Below, piece after piece: positions 56,975-64,000 of a stretch of DNA of 64,000 bases. Source of the DNA: Gammaproteobacteria bacterium MOLA455 (GTDB taxonomy: Bacteria; Pseudomonadota; Gammaproteobacteria; Pseudomonadales; Porticoccaceae). The stretch's first letter is position 1, and the number at the start of each line of letters is the position of its first letter. The stretch spans positions 124,001 through 188,000 of the forward strand of contig AZIN01000001.1 of the NCBI GenBank assembly GCA_000511875.1, in the 5' to 3' direction. The notes beneath the pieces were generated by a model. That model made no database searches. It had not been told where the DNA came from and was given only the letters and a program-made list of their open reading frames with translations. The position numbers and the translations under genes are program-made.

Positions 56975-57909
56975 TGTCAGCTCTGCCACTGCCCTGGCAT
57001 GAAGATGTATGGGCTTCCCTGAATAGCAGTATCGATAGTGGTCGTTTGCCCCACGCGCTATTGATCAGCGGCGATCAGGGTATAGGCAAGTTGCGACTGG
57101 CAACGGCCCTGGCCCAGCGCCTGATGTGTTCCGCAGAAATGGTCAAGTACGCCTGCGGTGCCTGCAAGACCTGCAATCTCTTCACTGCAGGCAGTCATCC
57201 AGATATGCGCTATCTAGAACCCGAAGAGAAGGGCAAGGCAATCAAGATTGATCCGGTGCGTAAGCTCTGTGAATCCCTCAGCAAAACTGCACAACAGGGT
57301 GGTTGGAAGGTAGCGATTATTGCGCCGGCTGAAGTGATGAACGTCAATGCGGCCAACGCGCTGCTAAAAAATCTTGAGGAGCCTCAGAGTAAAACCTTAT
57401 TGATATTGGTATCTCATAGACCCAGCAGACTGTCCGCGACCATTCGCAGTCGCTGTCAAAAGCTCAGTATGCCAACCCCGGGAACTGATATTGCCCTGCA
57501 GTGGCTAACTGGTGTGACTAATGACCGCAGTGCCGCAGAGCAGGTTCTGCCTCTTGCAGGTGGTCGACCACTGCTGGCGCTGGACTATCTGCAAAGTGAT
57601 AACTTGGAACAGCGACAGGAGTTTGAAAAGCTCGTAGCCGCGGTTGCCGATGGCTCTGTGTCACCTCTGGCAGCGGCACAGCATTGTCAAAAGCTTGATG
57701 GTGAACTGTCGATAGATTGGTTTAGTCGATATATTCATCGCTTGGCTACAACCGAACTAGCGAACAAGCCTAATACTGCAATATTTGGTTTTTCCGATAA
57801 GTTACTGCTGGCACGGAATTGGATAGTCAGCGGCAATAATCCTAACCTGCAATTGTTGTGGGAAGAGCTATTTATGGATTGGGTGTTGGTGTTTAAGACA
57901 CGCAAGTAG
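56974..57909 (+). CDS. holB: DNA polymerase III delta prime subunit
   Basis: HolB is a non-motor part of the clamp loader. The N-terminus HEDVWASLNSSI, a Walker-like LISGDQGIGKLRLATALAQ, four cysteines of a zinc module in KYACGACKTCNLF, and the SRC-like motif IRSRCQKL with NALLKNLEEPQ are present. The GTG at 56974, inside the tmk stop (TAGTG), gives 311 residues; an upstream in-frame TTG is less likely. The pilZ and tatD genes that follow holB in Pseudomonas are missing. Confidence 0.93.
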   Translation: MSALPLPWHEDVWASLNSSIDSGRLPHALLISGDQGIGKLRLATALAQRLMCSAEMVKYACGACKTCNLFTAGSHPDMRYLEPEEKGKAIKIDPVRKLCESLSKTAQQGGWKVAIIAPAEVMNVNAANALLKNLEEPQSKTLLILVSHRPSRLSATIRSRCQKLSMPTPGTDIALQWLTGVTNDRSAAEQVLPLAGGRPLLALDYLQSDNLEQRQEFEKLVAAVADGSVSPLAAAQHCQKLDGELSIDWFSRYIHRLATTELANKPNTAIFGFSDKLLLARNWIVSGNNPNLQLLWEELFMDWVLVFKTRK

Positions 57910-58114
57910 GTCGTGGACTTACTGCTGCTTGGCACTCGACCCTATCATCCAGAGAAAAATCGAAGGATTTCAAGAACATCAAGCCGGTTGTCAGAACCTC
58001 CGCCTGCCTCATGAGATCCCTGTACTGCGGTCGGGATGGCAGCGTTGCAGCGCAACAGGGTAGAGTGAGGACCCTTAATATGGCTTAAAAAGAGTGAATT
58101 ACCCCTCTACTCTG

Positions 58115-58120
58115 TATAAT
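58115..58120 (+). promoter_or_regulatory. Candidate -10 element of nadK
   Basis: A perfect TATAAT with the C-rich CCCCG after it; no good -35. Transcription from about 58127 would precede the nadK ATG at 58151 and rule out an open-frame start at 58094. Confidence 0.55.
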
Positions 58121-58150
58121 CCCCGAACCGGATTTTGGATACCCAGCAAT

Positions 58151-59059
58151 ATGGCACATTTTCAACGCATAGGCTTGCTCGCAAGTCTCGACGTACCTGA
58201 GGTGCGTGACTCTCTAAACAAACTCGAAGCCTTCTTGCTGAGTCAGGGGCGCGAGGTGGTCTACGAAGAGCGCGCAGGCCAATTAATCGACTGGCCCGTG
58301 GATAAAATCCTACCTTTAGATCAATTTCCCGGTGCTGTTGACCTGGGCATTGTGGTCGGTGGCGACGGCAGTATGCTCAGCGCCAGTCGCAGTATGGCGG
58401 CGAGCAAAATTCCATTATTGGGCATCAATCGCGGTCGCTTGGGTTTCCTAACCGATATCTCTCCAGATGAAATCGCCGAGCGAGTGCTGCCGGTGCTCTC
58501 CGGAGAGTACAAGCAAACCAATCGCTTTCTCCTCGAAACCACGATTACTCGCCATGGCAGGTTAATCGCTGAGGGGCTCGCGGTAAACGATATAGTCTTA
58601 CACCCGGGCCAGTCGGTTCGGATGATGGCCTTTGAACTCTATGTGGATGGCGAGTTTGTCTACAGCCAGCGCTCCGACGGTCTGATTGTCGCCACGCCCA
58701 CAGGCTCAACTGCTTATGCACTGTCTGCCGGTGGTCCGCTGCTCTGCCCAGAGTTGGATGCCATGGTGGTCGTGCCGCTCAATCCCCACACGTTGAATAG
58801 TCGGCCCATTGCACTACACGGCAATGCGCAGATTGAAATCCGCGTCAGTTCGCGTAATGAACTGCACCCATTGATTACCTGCGATGGTCACAATGACTAT
58901 CTCAGCGAGCCGGGCGATATTATTACCATCCGCAAGCACCGCGATGGGGTGATGTTGATTCACCCAAAAGATCACAATTTCTACAGCATCTGTCGCTCAA
59001 AGCTCGGTTGGGGCAGTCGCCTGGATAGAGCCAAAACCAAAGCTAACAATGACAGCTGA
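58151..59059 (+). CDS. nadK: NAD kinase
   Basis: NadK phosphorylates NAD to NADP. The diagnostic GGDGSML is near residue 68 and LNGINRGRLGFL-type sequence (LGINRGRLGFLTDI), AVNDIVLHPG and TPTGSTAYALSAGGP follow. It has 302 residues from the ATG at 58151, matching the family; the 19 codons upstream are open but precede the likely promoter. It overlaps the rhomboid gene by 11 bp. Confidence 0.95.
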   Translation: MAHFQRIGLLASLDVPEVRDSLNKLEAFLLSQGREVVYEERAGQLIDWPVDKILPLDQFPGAVDLGIVVGGDGSMLSASRSMAASKIPLLGINRGRLGFLTDISPDEIAERVLPVLSGEYKQTNRFLLETTITRHGRLIAEGLAVNDIVLHPGQSVRMMAFELYVDGEFVYSQRSDGLIVATPTGSTAYALSAGGPLLCPELDAMVVVPLNPHTLNSRPIALHGNAQIEIRVSSRNELHPLITCDGHNDYLSEPGDIITIRKHRDGVMLIHPKDHNFYSICRSKLGWGSRLDRAKTKANNDS

Positions 59060-59663
59060 GTCACCTGAGCCATCTCGCTGGCGAACCGCAGCAAAACAGC
59101 ATCCAGTAACGGCACTGCTGTTTTTTGCTAGCCTCTGCGGATGGCTTGTAGGCAGCGTCTTCTATCCTATACCCCGAATGTTTGTCTTCGGCGGTATTGC
59201 GGAAGGCGAACTCTGGCGTTTGATTAGCCCAATCTTTGTTCACTTTGGTCTGATGCACTTCGTTTTCAATGGTCTATGGTTATCACTGCTAGGCGGACGT
59301 ATCGAAACGCTTCTGGGCCCGATGCATCTGCTTCTCTTAGTCTTGGTTAGCGCAGTCATCTCTAATATGGGGCAGTTTGTCTGGACTGGCTCGGTAGCAT
59401 TTGGCGGCATGTCCGGAGTGATCTATGCCTTGCTCGGCTATATCTGGATCCGCAATCTGCTGGCACCCCATCCCATATTGGCTCTTCCTAAAGAGCTAAT
59501 CGGCTTTATGCTGTTTTGGCTGCTGTTCTGTATGACCGGCGTGTTAGATTTTTTATTGGGTGTTGGCATTGCCAATGCAGCCCATTTCAGCGGTTTACTC
59601 GTAGGTATGCTGTTGGGTTTGATTTTTGGTTTGGTTGGCACTGTAAGAGCGAGGTTTAAATAG
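59049..59663 (+). CDS. Rhomboid family intramembrane serine protease
   Basis: A 204-residue membrane protein with six predicted helices. The rhomboid features are in order: the WR motif in GELWRLISPIFVHFGLMHFVFN (loop 1 and HxxxN), the catalytic Ser in GGMSGVIYALLGYIW and the catalytic His in ANAAHFSGLLVGM. The catalytic dyad therefore looks intact. Like E. coli GlpG it lacks clear extra domains. Its substrate is unknown. It overlaps nadK by 11 bp and starts an apparent run of four coordinated genes. Confidence 0.92.
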   Translation: MTAESPEPSRWRTAAKQHPVTALLFFASLCGWLVGSVFYPIPRMFVFGGIAEGELWRLISPIFVHFGLMHFVFNGLWLSLLGGRIETLLGPMHLLLLVLVSAVISNMGQFVWTGSVAFGGMSGVIYALLGYIWIRNLLAPHPILALPKELIGFMLFWLLFCMTGVLDFLLGVGIANAAHFSGLLVGMLLGLIFGLVGTVRARFK

Positions 59664-59666
59664 ACA

Positions 59667-59912
59667 ATGGACTTACCCCAGTTACTGGAAAGCATCACAC
59701 CGCAGATTTGTGAGAGCCTTAAGCGGGCAGTGGAATTGGGCAAGTGGCCCGATGGTCGGGCCTTAACGGATGAGCAAAAGGCGCTCTGTATGCAGGCTAT
59801 CATCGCCTATGACCAGCGCAAGCCCATTGAGCAGCGTACTGGTTACGTGCCACCTAAAACGACCGCCTGCTCGCCGCCGCCAGACGAACAACCCTTGAAA
59901 TGGAAAAACTAA
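59667..59912 (+). CDS. YeaC-like protein (DUF1315)
   Basis: A small 81-residue soluble protein resembling E. coli YeaC: LLESITPQICESLKRAVELGKWPDGRALTDEQKALCMQAII, then a Pro-rich tail. The function is not known. It is 3 bp after the rhomboid gene and 13 bp before the DUF2797 gene, so it is in one transcription unit with them. Confidence 0.85.
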   Translation: MDLPQLLESITPQICESLKRAVELGKWPDGRALTDEQKALCMQAIIAYDQRKPIEQRTGYVPPKTTACSPPPDEQPLKWKN

Positions 59913-59925
59913 TTAAGGCTCCAAT

Positions 59926-60765
59926 ATGTCGATAAAAGTTTCCGGGCATCTCGAAAAGATGCGCACTTCTCTGGACGAAAATGGCCAGGTGGATTATCAG
60001 CTGCCCTTGGATGATCAGTATATTGGTATGAACGGGTTAATCGGCAGCGCGGTGTCGATTGAGCACCTCGGTGATATTCACTGCATTCACTGCGGGCGAC
60101 GTTCCAAGAAAAGCTTTAGCCAAGGTTACTGTTATCCTTGTTTCACCAAATTGCCGCAGTGCGATACCTGCATTATGAGTCCGGAAAAATGTCACTTTCA
60201 CCACGGCACCTGCCGCGATCCGGAGTGGGGTGAAAATTTTTGCTTCACCGATCACTTTGTCTATCTGGCGAATTCTTCAGGGGTAAAGGTGGGTATTACC
60301 CGTGGAACTCAGCTGCCAACCCGCTGGATTGATCAGGGCGCGACTCAGGGGCTGCCCATATTCCGTGTTCAGACACGCTATCAGGCAGGCTTAATTGAAG
60401 ACTGTCTGCGTGAGCACGTCGGCGATAAAACCCACTGGCAGAAAATGCTCAAGGGCAATGCAGAAGATTTGGACTTAGCCGCGATCAGAGATGACTTGAT
60501 GGCCAAGTCGGAAGAGGGCCTCGAAATGCTCGAACAAGAGCACGGCTTGCAGGCGCTGCAGCGACTATACAGTGAGAGCATCACAACTATTAGTTTCCCC
60601 GTGAGCCAATGGCCGGAAAAAGTGAAAAGCTTTAACCTCGATAAACAGCCTCTGGTGGAAGGGGTGCTGTTGGGTATCAAAGGTCAGTATCTGATTCTTG
60701 ATACCGGAGTGATTAATATGCGCAAATTTACAGCCTACAACATTCAGTTTTCTGCTGCTGCCTAA
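59926..60765 (+). CDS. DUF2797 protein with a cysteine-rich module
   Basis: A 279-residue soluble protein. Residues about 50-110 hold many Cys and His (CIHCGRRSKKSFSQGYCYPCF, CDTCIMSPEKCHFHHGTC), a likely zinc or metal cluster. The next segment HFVYLANSSGVKVGITRGTQLPTRWIDQG has the shape of a GIY-YIG-like core with a conserved Arg. This combination is the DUF2797 family; its activity is not established, though a nucleic-acid role is plausible from the fold. It follows the YeaC-like gene by 13 bp. Confidence 0.85.
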   Translation: MSIKVSGHLEKMRTSLDENGQVDYQLPLDDQYIGMNGLIGSAVSIEHLGDIHCIHCGRRSKKSFSQGYCYPCFTKLPQCDTCIMSPEKCHFHHGTCRDPEWGENFCFTDHFVYLANSSGVKVGITRGTQLPTRWIDQGATQGLPIFRVQTRYQAGLIEDCLREHVGDKTHWQKMLKGNAEDLDLAAIRDDLMAKSEEGLEMLEQEHGLQALQRLYSESITTISFPVSQWPEKVKSFNLDKQPLVEGVLLGIKGQYLILDTGVINMRKFTAYNIQFSAAA

Positions 60766-60814
60766 GGGCCCAGTAAAAAAGTAATAAGAGAGCAACACTA
60801 CAAGGACCGTCACT

Positions 60815-63448
60815 ATGAAAGATGCACTGCCACAGACTATTTATCTCAAAGACTATAAAGTCTCGCCCTTTGAAATTGAGAAAACCGAACTGGTTTTTGA
60901 TCTTGACGAGCACCACAGCAGAGTTACCACAACATTATTCCTACTGCGAAACTCGCTATCCGATGAGTTGGGTGCGGATTTAGTTTTACATGGCAGTGAA
61001 GGGCTGGATCTCCAGTCTGTGTCGGTGAATGGTCTGACGCTAGAAGAGGACGCCTACAGTTTTGATAGCGAGTCTTTAACCATTCCTGGTCTGGCTGAGC
61101 GTGCAGTGGTTACCACCGAAGTGCTGATCAAGCCTCAAGACAATAGCACCATGATGGGCCTCTACCGCTCGCGCAACATGTATTGCACCCAGTGTGAAGC
61201 CGAAGGCTTTCGCGATATTACCTACTATTTAGATCGTCCGGATGTAATGTCTGAATTCATTACCAAGGTGATTGCCGACAAAGCCCAGTACCCGGTGTTG
61301 CTCTCGAATGGTAACGCCATTGAGCGTGGTCAACTGGATGGCGGCCGTCACTTTGTCACCTGGCACGACCCGTTTAAAAAGCCCGCTTACCTGTTTGCCC
61401 TAGTGGCCGGCACTCTAAGCTGTGTTGAAGACAGCTTTACCACTATGTCTGGTCGCCAGGTAGCACTGCAGATATTTGTCGAAGAAAAAGATCTGGATAA
61501 ATGTGATCACGCTATGCGCTCCCTAAAGCATTCAATGCGGTGGGATGAGGAAGTCTATGGCCGGGAATACGATCTGGATATTTTTATGATTGTCGCCGTG
61601 GATGACTTCAATATGGGTGCCATGGAGAACAAAGGTTTAAATATATTCAACACCTCTGCCGTATTGGCCAATCCCAAGACCACCACCGACGCATCCTTTC
61701 AGCGCGTCGAAGCCATTGTTGCCCATGAGTACTTCCATAACTGGTCTGGCAATCGCGTGACCTGCCGCGACTGGTTTCAGTTGAGTCTTAAAGAAGGCTT
61801 TACCGTCTATCGCGATTCACAGTTTTCCGCGGATATGAACTCGGCAACGGTTAAGCGTATAGAAGATGTCAGCTATCTGCGCACCCACCAGTTTGCCGAA
61901 GATGGCGGTCCCATGTCCCATCCGGTGCAGCCAGATGCCTATATGGAGATTAATAATTTTTACACCCTGACCATCTATGAGAAGGGCGCTGAAATTGTCG
62001 GCATGATTCGCACTCTTTTGGGGCCCGAGACTTTTCGCAAAGGCAGTGATCTCTATTTCGATCGTCACGATGGTCAAGCAGTGACTATCGAGGAATTTGT
62101 TAAAGCCATGGAAGACATCAGTGGTCGCGACTTAACGCAATTCCGTCGCTGGTACAAGCAGTCTGGTACCCCTCTGTTAGCAGTTAGTTCCAGATATGAT
62201 GCCGCCGATCGCACAGTGACACTGGAGTTTGCCCAAAGCTGCCCAGCAACCCCGGGACAGCCTCAGAAACAGCCCTTTGTGATACCGGTAAAACTTGGCT
62301 TGGTTGGCGCATCTGGTGATCTAATACTCAACAGTGATGGCGACACCGAAATCGTTTACGAAGTCAGTCAAACCCAGCAGCAGCTGGTCATCGAGAATAT
62401 TGACGAAGCCCCAGTACTCTCGTTATTGCGTGAATTCTCCGCCCCAGTAAAACTTGATTACGCCTACAGCAAAGACCAGTTGATCCACTTGATGGCTAAC
62501 GACAGCGACGGCTTCAACCGCTGGGATGCAGGGCAAAAGCTTGGCTTTGAATTGTTGGAAAAGCTCACTGCCGACAGCCATCAGCAGCGCCCACTGCAAA
62601 TGGACAGTCAGCTGATTGAGGCCTATAAGTCGCTGTTAACCGATGCCAGCTTAGATCCCGCCATGGTTGCGCTAATGTTGCAGCTTCCCAGCGAAGCCCA
62701 GCTGCATGAGGAGGCAACACTGATCCATGCCGAGGCAATCCACAGCGCCCGACTATTTGTTCGCCAAGCCTTAGCCGACGCTCTCAGGGAACAGTTTCTC
62801 GCCGTCTATCAGCGCCACAACATTGAGCAAGATTATGTGCCGGATGCATCTCAGATCGGCCGCCGCTCTCTGAAAAATACTGCTCTGAGTTACCTAATGT
62901 TGGTTGATCAGATGGGCGTTGAGTTAGCCTCGAAGCAGTTTGCCAGTGCCGACAATATGACTGACAAAGCCGCCGCACTCTCTTGCCTAGTCAACTGCCC
63001 AGCCGCAGCGCAACAGGCTAAGACGGCACTGCAGCAGTTTGAGCAGCAGTATCGTGACGAAGCGCTAGTAATGAACCTATGGCTGCAAATACAGGCCAGC
63101 AATAGCCAGTCTGGTGGTCTGGAGCGGGTCGAGGCACTGGAGAATCATCCCGCCTTTTCCCTGAGCAACCCGAATAAAATTCGCAGCCTTATCGGCGGCT
63201 TTTGCAATGGCAATCTGGTGAACTTCCATAATCCTGATGGTTCTGGCTATGAATTCCTCAAACAGCGCATTCTGACACTCCACAGCCGCAACCCTCAGGT
63301 GGCCGCACGTCTAATGACACCGCTGACAGGCTGGAAGAAATTCCCCGAGCCCAATAGCTCACATATGCGCCAAGCGCTGCAAGCAATTGCCGATGAGCAG
63401 GGATTGGTCAAGGATATCTACGAAATAGCCATTAAATCACTGCAGTAA
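60815..63448 (+). CDS. pepN: Aminopeptidase N
   Basis: PepN is a cytosolic M1 zinc metallopeptidase that removes N-terminal residues from peptides. The exopeptidase motif GAMEN is near residue 268 and the zinc site HEYFHNWSGNRVTCRDWFQLS near 305 with Glu ligand in LKEGFTVYRD. The C-terminal ERAP-like helical domain completes a length of 877 residues, the E. coli size. The ATG has AAGGA upstream. It is 49 bp after the DUF2797 gene. Confidence 0.97.
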   Translation: MKDALPQTIYLKDYKVSPFEIEKTELVFDLDEHHSRVTTTLFLLRNSLSDELGADLVLHGSEGLDLQSVSVNGLTLEEDAYSFDSESLTIPGLAERAVVTTEVLIKPQDNSTMMGLYRSRNMYCTQCEAEGFRDITYYLDRPDVMSEFITKVIADKAQYPVLLSNGNAIERGQLDGGRHFVTWHDPFKKPAYLFALVAGTLSCVEDSFTTMSGRQVALQIFVEEKDLDKCDHAMRSLKHSMRWDEEVYGREYDLDIFMIVAVDDFNMGAMENKGLNIFNTSAVLANPKTTTDASFQRVEAIVAHEYFHNWSGNRVTCRDWFQLSLKEGFTVYRDSQFSADMNSATVKRIEDVSYLRTHQFAEDGGPMSHPVQPDAYMEINNFYTLTIYEKGAEIVGMIRTLLGPETFRKGSDLYFDRHDGQAVTIEEFVKAMEDISGRDLTQFRRWYKQSGTPLLAVSSRYDAADRTVTLEFAQSCPATPGQPQKQPFVIPVKLGLVGASGDLILNSDGDTEIVYEVSQTQQQLVIENIDEAPVLSLLREFSAPVKLDYAYSKDQLIHLMANDSDGFNRWDAGQKLGFELLEKLTADSHQQRPLQMDSQLIEAYKSLLTDASLDPAMVALMLQLPSEAQLHEEATLIHAEAIHSARLFVRQALADALREQFLAVYQRHNIEQDYVPDASQIGRRSLKNTALSYLMLVDQMGVELASKQFASADNMTDKAAALSCLVNCPAAAQQAKTALQQFEQQYRDEALVMNLWLQIQASNSQSGGLERVEALENHPAFSLSNPNKIRSLIGGFCNGNLVNFHNPDGSGYEFLKQRILTLHSRNPQVAARLMTPLTGWKKFPEPNSSHMRQALQAIADEQGLVKDIYEIAIKSLQ

Positions 63449-63866
63449 TTGTCGTGGCTGGACAAGCCGAAATTGTTGGCTATGCTTTAGATGTCGAGTT
63501 TGTTTTGTCCTTTTTACGGGCTCGGCATTCACGACCACAGCTAGCGTTTTAGCTTGGTTATAACCGACTAAGTTGGTCTGGTTAGCAGAGAATGCCTAAT
63601 CCTCATTCTAGGTCGCTGAAGACAGATGTAACTCCATTTAAGAGGGCCGCTATGGCCCTCTTTTTTTCCTCTTTTTTGCCCAGTTTCTTTTGCCACACAG
63701 CTGAACCGTTGACCCGGCAGAGCAGCGCGATGAGGAATCTACTCGCCGAATCGCAGTACCTACAACCAACAAGCCCGTTCTATAACGCTAACCACAATGG
63801 CCAGATCGTCCGAAGAAAAGGTGTTTTAAGGCTGTTAAATTTGCCGTTTTGCGCAGCGCGGACATT
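63449..63866. other. Intergenic region between pepN and the LysR-type gene
   Basis: About 418 bases without a supported gene. It holds the terminator at 63641-63667. The open frame at 63592-63879 crosses that hairpin, has no ribosome site and looks like chance. Otherwise I see nothing in it. Confidence 0.6.
63641..63667 (+). terminator. Rho-independent terminator downstream of pepN
   Basis: AGAGGGCC pairs with GGCCCTCT around a five-base loop and is followed by a run of seven T. It is 190 bp after the pepN stop and faces the convergent gene. Confidence 0.88.
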
Positions 63867-64000
63867 TCATTGTAGTTGATCCATTAACCCCAAAAACGCC
63901 ACCGCCGCATTGCATAGACTGCGTTTTGTATGATGTATATACCCCAATTCCCGCTCAATCTTAATACTCTCAAATGGCATCACATGTAAGTCTCTAACCA
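63867..64000 (-). CDS. LysR-type transcriptional regulator, C-terminal end
   Basis: A minus-strand frame is open from the window edge to a TGA at 63867 and encodes about 44 residues. They read LHVMPFESIKIERELGYIHH and then KRSLCNAAVAFLGLMDQL, which resembles the last strands and helix of LysR-family effector-binding domains. The rest of the gene lies beyond the window, so the regulated pathway cannot be told. Confidence 0.6.
   Translation of the reverse strand, partial: VRDLHVMPFESIKIERELGYIHHTKRSLCNAAVAFLGLMDQLQ

Noticed and set aside
56959-57909. holB starting at the TTG at 56959
   Set aside because: The GTG at 56974 is joined to the tmk stop and gives the family length; the TTG lies deeper inside tmk.
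58094-59059. nadK starting at 58094
   Set aside because: The start would lie before the candidate -10 box at 58115; the ATG at 58151 matches the family N-terminus.
63592-63879. 95-codon open frame after pepN
   Set aside because: It crosses an intrinsic terminator hairpin and the end of the convergent LysR-type gene, and has no ribosome site.

Overview
The window is chromosomal DNA from a gammaproteobacterium. Protein motifs, signature gene neighbourhoods and three-part envelope/lipid clusters resemble Pseudomonas and marine Cellvibrionales (SAR92/OM60-type) relatives; the lineage is an inference from gene order and protein similarity by eye, not from a search. Coding density is high, GC content looks close to one half, and TTG and GTG starts are common. 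No phage, insertion sequence, CRISPR array or plasmid gene was seen.

Region 1 (1-15,992, + strand) is the classic cell-envelope and lipid cluster: cdsA (5' part missing), ispC, rseP, bamA, skp/ompH, lpxD, fabZ, lpxA, lpxB, rnhB, then a ketoacyl-ACP synthase III homologue, dnaE and accA. It joins phospholipid, isoprenoid, lipid A and outer-membrane protein assembly with replication and malonyl-CoA supply. Region 2 (16,100-23,850) is a mixed set: an unrecognised protein, EF-P hydroxylase epmC, a 5'-3' exonuclease, pdxB, alaA, a DUF1499 membrane protein, a tRNA-Glu/tRNA-Gly operon with a near-consensus promoter, a patatin-like phospholipase and a flavodoxin-like protein.

Region 3 (24,000-33,500) runs comEC, exbB, exbD, msbA, lpxK, kdsB, a low-molecular-weight tyrosine phosphatase, murB and an AlkB-type dioxygenase. 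Region 4 (33,600-43,400) holds avtA, pabB, the iron transporter feoAB under a likely Fur site, a YgiQ-type radical SAM protein, rsmE and a secreted DUF1254/DUF1214 protein. In Pseudomonas murB is followed directly by rne, so this block looks inserted or rearranged. Region 5 (43,430-44,230) has tRNA-Arg(CCT) and tRNA-Ser(TGA) on the minus strand, separated by an unusual array of 75-bp repeats, each with three potential hairpins, flanked by a duplicated terminator block.

Region 6 (44,273-57,909) is rne, divergent rluC, a HAD phosphatase, a Maf/YceF pyrophosphatase, then yceD-rpmF-plsX-fabD-fabG-acpP and pabC-mltG-tmk-holB. This is the standard fatty-acid/ribosome cluster, but fabH is absent after plsX and fabF is absent after acpP. 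Region 7 (58,151-64,000) holds nadK, a rhomboid protease, a YeaC-like protein, a DUF2797 protein, pepN and the 3' end of a probable LysR-type regulator.

The items most worth a second look are the structured 75-bp tandem array between the two tRNA genes, the apparent ATA start codon of dnaE behind a well-placed Shine-Dalgarno, and a tRNA-Ser promoter whose -10 lies in the loop of a perfect inverted repeat. No clearly new multi-gene system was found.
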